DNA from: Ruegeria sediminis
Lineage (GTDB): Bacteria; Pseudomonadota; Alphaproteobacteria; Rhodobacterales; Rhodobacteraceae
NCBI RefSeq assembly: GCF_005938215.1
Contig: NZ_VCPD01000002.1
Span: forward strand, 620,001 to 684,000
Reading direction: 5' to 3'
DNA length: 64,000 nucleotides
Position numbers and translations under genes: made by a program. This document shows, one piece after another, positions 50,510 through 59,431 of this stretch. Position 1 is the first letter of the stretch, and every line of letters starts with the position of its first letter. Below the pieces are notes generated by a model that worked only from the letters and a program-made list of their open reading frames with translations, did no database searches and had not been told where the DNA came from.

Positions 50510-52066
50510 GTGAACACCGAAGGCTCAGGAACGCTCCAAAACCCGGAGAACAGCCCGGAACACCAGGCCGTCATCGCCTTTCTGGCCGATCCCGCCACGC
50601 ATGACGGGCAACAGGTTCAACGCGTCGACACGCATATCTCGCATATCTTCCTGACGGACACCGAGGCGTTCAAACTCAAGCGCCCCATTCGGACGAATTT
50701 CCTCGACTTCAGCACGCTGAATCGGCGCGAGGCCGCGTGCCGGCGCGAAATCGAGGTGAACCAGACGGTTGCCGCCCAAATCTACCGTGACGTCCTGCCG
50801 ATCGTTCGCCGGGAGAGGAGGCTGCAGCTCGGCGGCCAAGGTGACCCTGTGGACTGGGTGGTCAGGATGCGCCGGTTCGACCGCGCCGGAGAATTCGACC
50901 GCCTTGCCGAGCGCGGGGAACTCGGTGTTCAACTGGCCGAGGCGCTGGCCGATACCGTCGCGAAAATGCACCTTGGCGCCCCCGTCGCGCCAGAATTCGG
51001 CGGGGCTGCGCGGGTCAAGGCGACGATCGAGCAAATTTCCGAGGCCATCGAGACTTCGCCGGCGGCTGCGGATCTGAAGGACCCATTGACAGACTGGCGG
51101 TCGCGGGCCCAATCGGAATTGGACAAGCGCACGGCGCAGTTGAATGCCCGCAGGCGGCATGGCTATGTGCGCCGCTGCCACGGCGACCTTCATCTGGGCA
51201 ACATCTGCCTGATCGACGGCCGCCCCACCCCGTTCGATGCGCTGGAGTTCAACGAAGAAATGGCCTCGACCGACGTCATCTACGACATCGCCTTCATCGT
51301 GATGGACATGTTGGAGCGCGGATTGCGCGATCAGGCGAACGCCTTTCTCTGCCGATATCTTTCCGCGACGCGCGACTATTCGGGCTTGGGGCTGCTGCCG
51401 CTTTTCATCTCCATGCGGGCGGCGGTGCGGGCGCTTGTCGCGGCCTCGCGCAAAGAACCGGACCCGCACGAACCCGGCGCCGGCGAACGCCTCGCCTTCG
51501 CCATCAGGGCGCTTCGCGACCAGGCAAAGCCGCGATTGATCGCCATCGGCGGCTTGTCCGGTTCGGGAAAATCGACCATCGCGCGCCGTGCCGCACCGCA
51601 GATCGGTCGGGGCATCGGCGCGGTCGTCCTGCGTTCGGACGTAGCGCGAAAGCACATGTTCGGCGTATCGCCCGAAGACCGGCTGCCCGAAGACGCGTAT
51701 GGGCCGGGAACGACGGAACTGGTTTATACCCGGCTTCTGCGCGACGCCGGGCGTGTCTTGAGACAGGGTTTCCCGGCTGTCGTCGACGCCACTTTCCTGT
51801 CGCCGTTCGAGCGCGAGCAAGTGCGATTGGCGGCGCGACGGGCGGGCGTACCGTTCTGCCCGATCTGGATGGACTGCGGCCCGAAAACCTTGCGCGCCCG
51901 GATCAGCGCTCGCACAGGGGACGCATCGGACGCCGATGTCGGGGTGCTGGAGAAACAACTGGCGCTTCGGGCCGAAGCCGGGGACTGGACCCGCGTGCCG
52001 GCGGATGGTTCGGTCGAAGATACCGCCGCGCTGGCATTGGCGGCAATCCGCAGCGGTTCCGATTGA
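50510..52066 (+). CDS. Two-domain kinase: phosphotransferase fold plus AAA/gluconate-kinase-like domain
   Basis: 518 residues, GTG start with GAGAGG upstream. The N-terminal half has an aminoglycoside-phosphotransferase-like fold: HISHIFLTDTEAFKLKRPI (ATP-binding Lys), catalytic YVRRCHGDLHLGNICLIDG (about residue 220) and FDALEFNEEMASTDVIYDIAF with the DFG-equivalent Asp. The C-terminal half is a P-loop kinase: Walker A IGGLSGSGKSTIARR (about residue 350), LRSDVARK and VVDATFLS. Members with this fusion are widespread, but their substrate is unknown. It is unlikely to be an antibiotic-resistance enzyme. Confidence 0.83.
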   Translation: MNTEGSGTLQNPENSPEHQAVIAFLADPATHDGQQVQRVDTHISHIFLTDTEAFKLKRPIRTNFLDFSTLNRREAACRREIEVNQTVAAQIYRDVLPIVRRERRLQLGGQGDPVDWVVRMRRFDRAGEFDRLAERGELGVQLAEALADTVAKMHLGAPVAPEFGGAARVKATIEQISEAIETSPAAADLKDPLTDWRSRAQSELDKRTAQLNARRRHGYVRRCHGDLHLGNICLIDGRPTPFDALEFNEEMASTDVIYDIAFIVMDMLERGLRDQANAFLCRYLSATRDYSGLGLLPLFISMRAAVRALVAASRKEPDPHEPGAGERLAFAIRALRDQAKPRLIAIGGLSGSGKSTIARRAAPQIGRGIGAVVLRSDVARKHMFGVSPEDRLPEDAYGPGTTELVYTRLLRDAGRVLRQGFPAVVDATFLSPFEREQVRLAARRAGVPFCPIWMDCGPKTLRARISARTGDASDADVGVLEKQLALRAEAGDWTRVPADGSVEDTAALALAAIRSGSD

Positions 52067-52103
52067 ACGCCGTCGATGCCGACCGGCGCTTGCAGCAAAC
52101 CAC

Positions 52104-53669
52104 TTACAACTGGCCTCCGATCGGCAGAATGGCATAGACGCCGCTCATGAACGCGCGCCAGGACGAGTCGATGGGCTCTCGCCGGTACAGCAGCAGCACC
52201 CCGTCCTCGCGCCGTGCCAGCCATTCGATGTCGCCATCCTCGTCAAGGCGAAGCCGGTAGGCGTTCCTGTCGAGATTTTCCTGGAACCGCCGCACCGCCT
52301 CGTTGGCCAGGGCTTCCGACTCGATCAGAACGCCCATCTCGTTGTTGATCCTGACCGAGCGCGGGTCCCAGTTGAACGACCCGACAAAGAGATACTTCCG
52401 GTCGATGGCAAAGGCTTTCGTGTGCAGCGAGGACTGGGACAACCCCAGACCAAGGCGCTCTCGATCTTCGCGCGAACTGTCGGGGCGCAACTCCCACAAC
52501 TCCACCCCGGCGGACAGCAGATCCTCGCGAGACAGGGCATAATGGCCGTAGACCGGCACAACGTCGGTGGAGTCCAGAGAATTGGTCAGGATCGAAACCT
52601 CGACCCCGCGCGCGCTCATCTGCGACAGGAATTCAACGCCCCTTTTCCTGGGCACGAAATATGCGGATGAGACATACAGTTCTTGTTCGGCGCGCGTCAG
52701 ATAGGGAAGCATCTGTGCGGCCACGAAACTCTGTTCGTCGGCGTCGCCTGCCGCCTTCTCGGGCGGGTCGGCCAAAAGCCGTGCCGGCACCCAGGTCAGG
52801 CCAAGGTGCCGGTGGGTGATGCTTTCGCGGATTCCATGCTTCAGCGCCTCCCCGTAAGGGCTTCGCCTTGCTTCGGCGGCCAGTTCGGACAAGCCCTGCC
52901 GCGCCTCCGCAAGCGTCAGGTCCTGTTTCTTGTCGCCCACCACCACGCTCGCGGGAACGGCATAGGGGCTGTTCCAATAAGCATCGAACGAGGCCGAAAC
53001 CTCCTTGGCGATGGGGCCGACGCCAAGGACATCGAGATCGTTGTAATTGCTGTCCTCGCGCGCCGCGAAATACTCGTCACCGATATTGCGCCCCCCGACG
53101 AGCGTCACCTCGTTGTCGAAGGTCATCGACTTGTTGTGCATCCTGCGGTTGACCCGCTCGAACTCGAAAACGGCGGCCAGGTTCCTGCCGAACCCGCGTC
53201 GGAACGGGTTGAACAGGCGGATGTCGATGTTGGGATGCCGGTCAAGCGCCGCGGTCATCCGGTCGTAGCCAGAGACGTCCATGTCATCGAGCAGCAGGCG
53301 CACCCGTACGCCGCGATCCGCCGCCTGCAAAAGCTGCCAGGTGAACAGATGGCCCGAGGCATCGTCATGCAACAGGTAGTATTGCGCGTCGATCGTGCGT
53401 TCCGCCCGTTCCGACAACACAAGCCTAAGCGCCAGCGCCTCTGGCCCGTCAGACACCAGGTAGACGCCGGAACGTCCGTCCATCGGGTCGCCCAGGGTGC
53501 TGGCCCGCTGGGCGAGGAATGTCCCGCCGGTATCCGCCGCCGCCCGCGTCACTGTCTTGGTGTAGGTCGTGGGACCAAAGGAACAGGCGGACAGCGCCGA
53601 GGCCGCCGCCCAAATCAGCGCAAACGCCAGCTTCCCGGGAAACCGGCGCGCCAGAGGCGACGCCACCAT
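52104..53669 (-). CDS. Phospholipase D-family lipoprotein (YmdC/cardiolipin-synthase-like)
   Basis: 521 residues. The N-terminal FALIWAAASALSACSFG contains the lipobox LSAC, so the mature protein is probably lipid-anchored in the periplasm. Two HKD motifs, HNKSMTFDN (about residue 185) and HTKAFAIDR (about 410), define the PLD fold. Gly-Gly-Arg-Asn follows the first motif as in ClsC/YmdC cardiolipin synthases, which condense phosphatidylethanolamine and phosphatidylglycerol. The ATG at 53669 follows AGGAAG and is preferred to an ATG 30 nt upstream. It is a single gene. Confidence 0.87.
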   Translation of the reverse strand: MVASPLARRFPGKLAFALIWAAASALSACSFGPTTYTKTVTRAAADTGGTFLAQRASTLGDPMDGRSGVYLVSDGPEALALRLVLSERAERTIDAQYYLLHDDASGHLFTWQLLQAADRGVRVRLLLDDMDVSGYDRMTAALDRHPNIDIRLFNPFRRGFGRNLAAVFEFERVNRRMHNKSMTFDNEVTLVGGRNIGDEYFAAREDSNYNDLDVLGVGPIAKEVSASFDAYWNSPYAVPASVVVGDKKQDLTLAEARQGLSELAAEARRSPYGEALKHGIRESITHRHLGLTWVPARLLADPPEKAAGDADEQSFVAAQMLPYLTRAEQELYVSSAYFVPRKRGVEFLSQMSARGVEVSILTNSLDSTDVVPVYGHYALSREDLLSAGVELWELRPDSSREDRERLGLGLSQSSLHTKAFAIDRKYLFVGSFNWDPRSVRINNEMGVLIESEALANEAVRRFQENLDRNAYRLRLDEDGDIEWLARREDGVLLLYRREPIDSSWRAFMSGVYAILPIGGQL

Positions 53670-53873
53670 CCCGCTTCCTGATCCTGTGGCAAGCGTCAAC
53701 CGACAGCCCCCTGCGAGTTTTCAACTCCGGCCGTCCTTCGCGGCGGCCCAAGCCTCCATGCCAACGACAGTATCGGGAGTGTCGCCCTGCTCAAAGAGCT
53801 TCACCCGCTTTCGGCGGACGAAAGTTGCCGAAAGATCGCCACCAGGTTCGCGGCGATCCTTCGGCCCTGTGCG

Positions 53874-55151
53874 TCAGGCGCTTTTCGCCGCGTCCACGGA
53901 CGCTTCGAGAATGTCCATGGCCTCGGCGAAGATGTCGTCCGGCACGGTCAGCGGCGCCAGGAACCGGATCACGTTGCCGTAGACGCCGCAGGTCAGCAGG
54001 ACGAGGCCGCGCTTCAGCGCCTCGGCACGGATCGCGTTGGCCATCTCGGGGTTCGGGGCCTTGCCGTCGGCGGTGTTGAACTCGGCCGCCACCATGAAGC
54101 CGGGGCCGCGGATATCCACCAACTCCGGGGTGCGTTCCGAAATCGCCGCAAGGCGTTGTTTCAAACGCGCGCCCAATTCGTTTGCACGTGCGCAAAGGTC
54201 TTCTTCCTCGATCACGTCCAGCACCGCATGCGCGGCGGCGATGCCAAGCGGGTTGCCGCCGTAGGTGCCGCCCAGACCGCCGGGTTCGGCGGCGTCCATC
54301 AGATCGGCGCGGCCTGTGACGGCGGCCAGCGGCAGGCCACCGGCCAGCCCCTTGGCCATGGTGGTGATATCGGCGGCGACGTCATAGCCTTCCATCGCGA
54401 ACAGGTGGCCGGTGCGGGCAAATCCGGTCTGCACCTCGTCCGCGATCATCACGATGCCGTGCTGGTCACACAGCGCGCGGAGGCCGCGCATCAGTTTCGC
54501 CGGGGCCGGGTAAAAGCCGCCCTCGCCCTGCACCGGTTCGACGATGATCGCCGCGACCCGCGCGGGGTCCAGATCGGCCTTGAACAGCTTGTCGAGCGCG
54601 CCCAGCGCGTCTTCGGTCGAGGTTCCGTGCAAATCGACCGGGAACGGCACGTGGTAGACATCCGGCATCATGGCGCCAAAGCCCTTCTTGTAGGGCGCGA
54701 CCTTGCCAGTCAGGCTCATCCCCATGAAGGTGCGGCCATGAAAGGCACCACCAAAGGCGATCACCGCCGGGCGTCCGGTCGCGATCCGGGCGATCTTCAC
54801 CGCGTTCTCGACCGCTTCGGCGCCGGTGGTGACAAAGACCGTCTTCTTCTCGAAATTGCCCGGCACCTTGTCGTTCAGCCGCTCGGCCAGCCGGATGTAG
54901 TTTTCATAGGGCAGCACCTGGTGGCAGGTGTGGGTGAAATTTCCCATCTGCTTCTGCACCGCCTCCATCACCTTCGGGTGGCAATGGCCGGTGTTGACCA
55001 CCGCGATCCCGGCCGCGAAATCGATGTAGCGACGGCCTTCCACGTCCCAGACCTCGGCGTTCTGCGCGCGCTCCACATAGATCTGTGTCTGCATCCCGAC
55101 ACCCCGGGAAATGGCGGCCTCGCGGCGTTCTGCAATCTGTGCGTTGGACAT
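53874..55151 (-). CDS. gabT: 4-aminobutyrate--2-oxoglutarate transaminase
   Basis: 425 residues, class III PLP aminotransferase. FAAGIAVVNTGHCHPKV, TTGAEAVENAVKIAR, AFHGRTFMGMSLTGKVAPYKKGFG, EPVQGEGGF, ADEVQTGFARTG and the PLP lysine in TTMAKGLAGGLPLAAV match GabT/PuuE closely. It moves the amino group of GABA to 2-oxoglutarate, giving succinate semialdehyde. The frame is open upstream, but the ATG at 55151 (MSNAQIAERR) is the conserved start. It is divergent from an XRE-cupin regulator. With the FAD oxidase nearby it fits the terminal part of putrescine degradation. Confidence 0.93.
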   Translation of the reverse strand: MSNAQIAERREAAISRGVGMQTQIYVERAQNAEVWDVEGRRYIDFAAGIAVVNTGHCHPKVMEAVQKQMGNFTHTCHQVLPYENYIRLAERLNDKVPGNFEKKTVFVTTGAEAVENAVKIARIATGRPAVIAFGGAFHGRTFMGMSLTGKVAPYKKGFGAMMPDVYHVPFPVDLHGTSTEDALGALDKLFKADLDPARVAAIIVEPVQGEGGFYPAPAKLMRGLRALCDQHGIVMIADEVQTGFARTGHLFAMEGYDVAADITTMAKGLAGGLPLAAVTGRADLMDAAEPGGLGGTYGGNPLGIAAAHAVLDVIEEEDLCARANELGARLKQRLAAISERTPELVDIRGPGFMVAAEFNTADGKAPNPEMANAIRAEALKRGLVLLTCGVYGNVIRFLAPLTVPDDIFAEAMDILEASVDAAKSA

Positions 55152-55276
55152 GACGTTCCCTTTCGCGGAAGGCGGGCCTTGAGGCCCCGTTTCTTTGGCT
55201 TGCGCACAGTAATTCGTCGAGGCACCGCTTGACAGCCTGTTTCTTGATTGCCGCAACATGTTGATTTATCGCTTGG

Positions 55277-55294
55277 CGAAACGAATTCGTTGCG
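55277..55294. promoter_or_regulatory. Palindrome in the gabT/regulator gap
   Basis: CGAAACGAATTCGTTGCG is an 18-bp dyad with a perfect 12-bp core (AACGAATTCGTT, 55280-55291). It lies 10 nt before the regulator start and 125 nt before gabT. It could be the autoregulatory operator of the XRE-cupin protein. Confidence 0.5.
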
Positions 55295-55304
55295 GATACT
55301 CAAC

Positions 55305-55871
55305 ATGCCGAACAGTTTCGACGAAGACCTTGATCTGGGATTGCGGCTGCGCGCCCTGCGCGAAAAAGCCGGCCTGTCCCAGCGCGCGCTGGCAAAGCGC
55401 GCGAATGTCACGAATTCGGCGATCTCGCTGATCGAAGCCGGCAAGACCAACCCGTCGGTCGGCGCCTTGCGGCGCATTCTGGACGGCATTCCCGTCAGCC
55501 TGTCCGAGTTCTTCGCATTCGAGCCGGAACCGGAGAAAACCGTGTTCTACGCGGCCGAGGATCTGCCCGAGATCGGCAAGGGCGGCGTGTCCCTGAAACA
55601 GGTTGGCACCAACCTGTTCGGGCGCGCGATGATGATCCTGCTGGAAACCTACGAACTGAACGCCGACACCGGCCGCGTGATGTACGGGCACGAAGCCGAG
55701 GAAGGCGGCATCGTGGTCTCGGGCCGCATCGAGGTCACGGTCGGCGATCAGCGCAAGATCCTGGGCCCCGGCGACGCCTATTACTTCGACAGCCGCACGC
55801 CGCACCGGTTCCGCCAGGTCGGCCCCGAGAAATGCGTGATCGTCAGCGCCTGCACGCCGCCGACCTTCTGA
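55305..55871 (+). CDS. puuR: XRE-cupin regulator (PuuR-like)
   Basis: 188 residues. An N-terminal helix-turn-helix (LRALREKAGLSQRALAKRANVTNSAISLIEAGKTNPSV, in pieces, residues 13-50) is followed by a C-terminal cupin (GHEAEEGGIVVSGRIEVTVGD, GPGDAYYFDSRTPHRFRQVG). This layout matches PuuR, the putrescine-responsive repressor. The ATG at 55305 was chosen over an upstream one because the conserved helix begins just after it. It is divergent from gabT and convergent with the FAD oxidase gene (8-nt gap), so it probably senses a polyamine intermediate. Confidence 0.87.
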   Translation: MPNSFDEDLDLGLRLRALREKAGLSQRALAKRANVTNSAISLIEAGKTNPSVGALRRILDGIPVSLSEFFAFEPEPEKTVFYAAEDLPEIGKGGVSLKQVGTNLFGRAMMILLETYELNADTGRVMYGHEAEEGGIVVSGRIEVTVGDQRKILGPGDAYYFDSRTPHRFRQVGPEKCVIVSACTPPTF

Positions 55872-55879
55872 CCGGACGC

Positions 55880-57277
55880 CTACCCCAACGGAAAGCCCAT
55901 CCGCGTGACGAATTTGAGCCACAGGTTGCGCCAGCCGCCCTTCCGGTCGGCGGTATCCATCGCGTGCATGGTGATCCTTGCGCCGATATGGCGGAACGGT
56001 TCGGGCGGAATCCAGTTCGGCATGGTGCGGGCAAATTCCATCTCCAGTTCGGGCCGGTCGCTGCCCAGCAGCTTGGCCAGGCCGAACTCGGCGCCGAACC
56101 GGCTGGTGGAAATGCCAAAGCCCGAATAGCCGCCGGCATAGACCGCCTTGCCGCCGAAATAGGTCTGGAAATGCACCGCCATTCGGGTGGTCAGCGCGAT
56201 CGGTCCGCTCCAGGCGTGGCTGAACCGCAGATCGTCAAGCTGCGGAAAGGTACGGAAAAAGGCCGCCGCAAGGCTTTCGTAGGGTTCGGTGGTTCGGTCA
56301 AGCTCGGGGTCGCGCGGGCTGTGCATGAAATAACCGAGCCGCCCGCCATACAGGATCCGGTTGTCCCTGGTCAGCCGCATGTAATTGAGCTGGGTGCGCG
56401 TGTCATAGACGCCCTGCCGGTTGGCCCATCCGATCCGGGCCATCTGCTCGTCGCTCAGGGGCTGGGTCATCAGGACGCGGTCGCGCACCATGGCGACGCG
56501 GCTGCGGATCTTCTTGTGCCCGGCCGCAAAGGCGTTCGTGCAGAGCAACACCTTCGGCGTGTACACTTCGCCGTCCCGGGTGACGACACGCAGGTGATTG
56601 CCCCGGTCCTCGATGCGTTTCATCGGGCATTGCTCGTAAAGCCGTACGCCCAGCGACAATGCCGCCCGCTTCAGCCCCCAGGCCAGTTTCGCCGGATGCA
56701 CCGTGCCGCTGTTCCGCTTGGACCACAGCGCGCCGTGAAACAGCGGCGAGTCCAGCTGCGCCCGGGTTGCCATGCGATCGAGCAACTCGACCTCGTGGCC
56801 GTGGGCCTTGTGCAATTCATACTCTTCGCGAACCACCTCGATGTGATCTTCACTGACCGCGACGGTCAATTCGCCGTTCCATTCGGCGTCGCAGTCGATG
56901 CGATGACGGTCCAGCGTATCAAGGAAACCCTTCATGTTGGCGTGGCCAAGCTGTTCCAACCGCTCCAGATCGTCCGGGAAGACGCGCGCCGCATTGTGCA
57001 GCCCATGCATCACCGACGTCGAAACGATGCCGCCGGGCCGGCCCGAGGCGCCATAGGCGACCTTTTCGGCCTCGATCAGCACCACGTCGCGGCCGGGGTC
57101 GTCCTCCTTCGCCTGTATCGCCGCCCAGAGGCCGGTAAAGCCGCCGCCGACGATCAGCAGATCAGCGTCGGTGCGGCCGATCAGCTGCGGCTCGATCGCC
57201 GGCACCTCGCCGTTGCCGTCCAGCCAGAATGGGAACAGGGTCACATCCCGCAATGCGGTCTTGTTTAGGTCGGACAT
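55880..57277 (-). CDS. puuB: FAD-dependent amine oxidase (gamma-glutamylputrescine oxidase-like, PuuB/OrdL)
   Basis: 465 residues. A DAO-type FAD fold with the dinucleotide motif LLIVGGGFTGLWAAIQA (about residue 40), EAEKVAYGASGRPGGIVS, NGELTVAV and a C-terminal GYSGFGISTSRFGAEFGLAKLL covering the flavin. The family includes gamma-glutamylputrescine oxidase and other secondary-amine oxidases. A context of GabT, a PuuR-like regulator and an agmatinase family enzyme favours putrescine, but no PuuA gamma-glutamyl ligase is visible, so another amine is possible. The start at 57277 is preferred over a GTG at 57328. Confidence 0.8.
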   Translation of the reverse strand: MSDLNKTALRDVTLFPFWLDGNGEVPAIEPQLIGRTDADLLIVGGGFTGLWAAIQAKEDDPGRDVVLIEAEKVAYGASGRPGGIVSTSVMHGLHNAARVFPDDLERLEQLGHANMKGFLDTLDRHRIDCDAEWNGELTVAVSEDHIEVVREEYELHKAHGHEVELLDRMATRAQLDSPLFHGALWSKRNSGTVHPAKLAWGLKRAALSLGVRLYEQCPMKRIEDRGNHLRVVTRDGEVYTPKVLLCTNAFAAGHKKIRSRVAMVRDRVLMTQPLSDEQMARIGWANRQGVYDTRTQLNYMRLTRDNRILYGGRLGYFMHSPRDPELDRTTEPYESLAAAFFRTFPQLDDLRFSHAWSGPIALTTRMAVHFQTYFGGKAVYAGGYSGFGISTSRFGAEFGLAKLLGSDRPELEMEFARTMPNWIPPEPFRHIGARITMHAMDTADRKGGWRNLWLKFVTRMGFPLG

Positions 57278-57413
57278 CGGTTCGGCTTCGTCTGGTCGGT
57301 TCAAGTCTGCGTTTGCGGGTTCGGGCACTCGGTGTCAGGCCGGTGGGCAGGGCCATCCGCCTGCACGACCATGCTAGGGAAAACCTGCCACCATGAAATA
57401 GCGCATTGCAATA

Positions 57414-57440
57414 TGATACATTTGGCGTTTTCAATACATT
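57414..57440. promoter_or_regulatory. LysR-type site upstream of the lysR gene
   Basis: TGATACATTTG (57414-57424) followed by a second ATACATT (57434-57440) gives a direct repeat spaced 17 bp, just ahead of the LysR start. The same 11-mer recurs at 58333-58343 before the agmatinase gene. Confidence 0.45.
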
Positions 57441-57441
57441 C

Positions 57442-58335
57442 ATGAAAATCTCGGGCACCGACATTCACCTATTGACCGTTTTCGACAGCGTCGTGCGCAA
57501 CAACGGGTTTTCCGCCGCGCAGGCGGAATTGGGGCTCAGCCAGCCGACGATCTCCAACCACATCACCGCGCTCGAAGAACGGCTGGGCGTCAAGCTGTGC
57601 CAGCGCGGGCGGCGCGGCTTCCTGCTGACCGACGAGGGCCGCATGGTGCATGAAATTGGCCTGGATCTGCTGGAAACGCTCGATGCGCATTCGGGCAAGC
57701 TGGCCGCGATCAAGGGATCTCTGGCTGGCCGGCTGAAAGTGGCGATGGTCGACTGCATCGCCACCGACCCGCACCTGAAACTGCCCGATGCGATCGGCGA
57801 TCTGGCCGCGAGCGCACCATCGGTCCGGCTGGAACTGAGCGTCGATCAGCCCCAAAATATCCTGACTGGGGTCGTCGATGGCGATTATCACCTCGGCATC
57901 GGCGGTTTTGACAACAGGATCAGCGGTCTTGACTACGAAGACCTCTACGACGAGCAGCACGCGCTCTATTGCGGCAAGGGGCATCCGCTCTTCGATCTGG
58001 CGGACGAGGAAATCACGCAGGAAGCCGCCTACGCGCACCCTTGGGCGCACCGGGGATATTGGAGCCGCCAGCGACAGAAGTCCTTCATGCAGGTCGATGC
58101 CGACCGGATCGTGCATTGCATCGAGGCGCAGATCGTTCTCGTTCTCAGCGGCAGCTGCCTTGGGCTTTTGCCCACACACCATGCCGCCATGTTCGCGGCC
58201 GCCGGCCGGCTGCGCCGCCTGCCCGTGACCAGCGACGATTTCACCAGCCGGATGCAGATGGTCACCCGGTCAGGGCCAAAGCCGAAGGTCATCGCCTTTT
58301 TCCGCGACGCGCTGCACCGGCGGCATTCCCGCTGA
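57442..58335 (+). CDS. LysR-family transcriptional regulator
   Basis: 297 residues from ATG 57442. A winged helix (IHLLTVFDSVVRNNGFSAAQAELGLSQPTISNHITALEERLGVKLCQRGRRGFLLTDEG, in pieces) precedes a periplasmic-binding-like effector domain with LKVAMVDCIATDP and GDYHLGIGGFD. It is divergent from the FAD oxidase and 111 nt upstream of the agmatinase gene on the same strand. A shared 11-mer before its own start and before the agmatinase gene suggests it controls both. The effector is likely an amine or guanidino compound. An upstream ATG at 57406 is less likely because it overlaps the operator. Confidence 0.87.
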   Translation: MKISGTDIHLLTVFDSVVRNNGFSAAQAELGLSQPTISNHITALEERLGVKLCQRGRRGFLLTDEGRMVHEIGLDLLETLDAHSGKLAAIKGSLAGRLKVAMVDCIATDPHLKLPDAIGDLAASAPSVRLELSVDQPQNILTGVVDGDYHLGIGGFDNRISGLDYEDLYDEQHALYCGKGHPLFDLADEEITQEAAYAHPWAHRGYWSRQRQKSFMQVDADRIVHCIEAQIVLVLSGSCLGLLPTHHAAMFAAAGRLRRLPVTSDDFTSRMQMVTRSGPKPKVIAFFRDALHRRHSR

Positions 58336-58355
58336 TACATTTGCCCAGACAAATG
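58333..58355. promoter_or_regulatory. LysR-type operator upstream of the agmatinase gene
   Basis: TGATACATTTG at 58333-58343 begins exactly at the TGA stop of lysR. Within it, CATTTG-CCCAGA-CAAATG (58338-58355) is a perfect 6-bp dyad with a T-N(11)-A-like shape expected for LysR regulators. It lies 92 nt before the agmatinase start. Confidence 0.55.
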
Positions 58356-58446
58356 ATCCTGTTGAGACGGCGATATTTACGAACGCGAATGCCGTGCAGT
58401 AGCGTCGCCGGGACAGTTCATGCGTTTTCCATACAAAGGGTCTCTG

Positions 58447-59409
58447 ATGCGCGACAAGTCAGGAAGCCAGTTCAACCAACCGCTTGGCGGCAACGCGATG
58501 CCGCGCTTCGGCGGCGACGCCACGATGATGCGCCTGCCGGCCCAGAAATCCGCCCAGGGGCTGGACGCGTGTTTCGTCGGCATCCCGATGGACATCGGCA
58601 CCTCGAACCGCGCCGGCACCCGCCACGGACCGCGCGCGATCCGGGCCGAAAGCTGCATGTTGCGTCCGTTCAACATGGCCACGGGCGCGGCGCCCTTTGC
58701 CAGGATGCAGGTCGCGGACATCGGAGACGTCGCGATCAACACGTTCGACCTGAAAAAGACCATCGACATCATCACCGCGGCCTACAGGGGCATCCTGTCC
58801 CATGACGCCGTGCCTCTCACGCTCGGCGGCGACCACACGCTGACCTACCCGGTGCTGCGCGCCATCGCTGAAAAACACGGCCCGGTGGCGCTGATCCATG
58901 TCGATGCCCACGCCGACACCAATGACGAAATGTTCGGCGAGAAGATCGCACACGGCACCCCCTTCCGTCGCGCCGTCGAGGACGGTTTGCTGATCAACGA
59001 CAAGGTCTTCCAGATCGGCCTTCGCGGCACCGGCTACGCGCCGGACGATTTCGACTGGGGCCGCCAAAAGGGCTTTACCGTGATCCCCGCCGAGGCCTGC
59101 TGGCACAAATCCCTGGCGCCATTGATGGACGAGATCCGCGGCAAGATCGGCGATGCGCCGGTCTATCTGACCTACGATATCGACAGCCTCGACCCGGCCT
59201 ACGCGCCCGGCACCGGCACCGTCGAAATCGGGGGGCTGACCACCATTCAAGCCCTGGAAATCGTGCGCGGCTGCGCGGGGCTGAACATCGTCGGCGCCGA
59301 TCTGGTCGAGGTCTCGCCGCCTTATGACCCCAGCGGCAACACGGCACTGATCGGCGCCAATCTGCTGTACGAGATGCTTTGCGTCCTGCCGAAGGCCCAG
59401 AAAACCTGA
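58447..59409 (+). CDS. speB: Agmatinase/guanidino-acid ureohydrolase
   Basis: 320 residues, ureohydrolase family. The binuclear Mn2+ site is complete: His in LTLGGDHTLTYP, Asp-His-Asp in VDAHADTND and two Asp in YDIDSLDPAYAPGTGT. FVGIPMDIGTSNRAGTRHGPRAIR (in pieces) at residue 45 is typical of agmatinases and of guanidinobutyrases/guanidinopropionases. It releases urea from agmatine or a guanidino acid, feeding putrescine or GABA to the neighbouring enzymes. The ATG at 58447 with AAAGGG upstream is preferred to 58420. The exact substrate cannot be told from the sequence. Confidence 0.88.
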   Translation: MRDKSGSQFNQPLGGNAMPRFGGDATMMRLPAQKSAQGLDACFVGIPMDIGTSNRAGTRHGPRAIRAESCMLRPFNMATGAAPFARMQVADIGDVAINTFDLKKTIDIITAAYRGILSHDAVPLTLGGDHTLTYPVLRAIAEKHGPVALIHVDAHADTNDEMFGEKIAHGTPFRRAVEDGLLINDKVFQIGLRGTGYAPDDFDWGRQKGFTVIPAEACWHKSLAPLMDEIRGKIGDAPVYLTYDIDSLDPAYAPGTGTVEIGGLTTIQALEIVRGCAGLNIVGADLVEVSPPYDPSGNTALIGANLLYEMLCVLPKAQKT

Positions 59410-59431
59410 CGCCCAGGCACCGTTCACGCCG

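Noticed and set aside
50510-52066. Antibiotic-resistance aminoglycoside phosphotransferase
   Set aside because: The domain fold is shared, but the fusion to a P-loop kinase and chromosomal context indicate a metabolic role.
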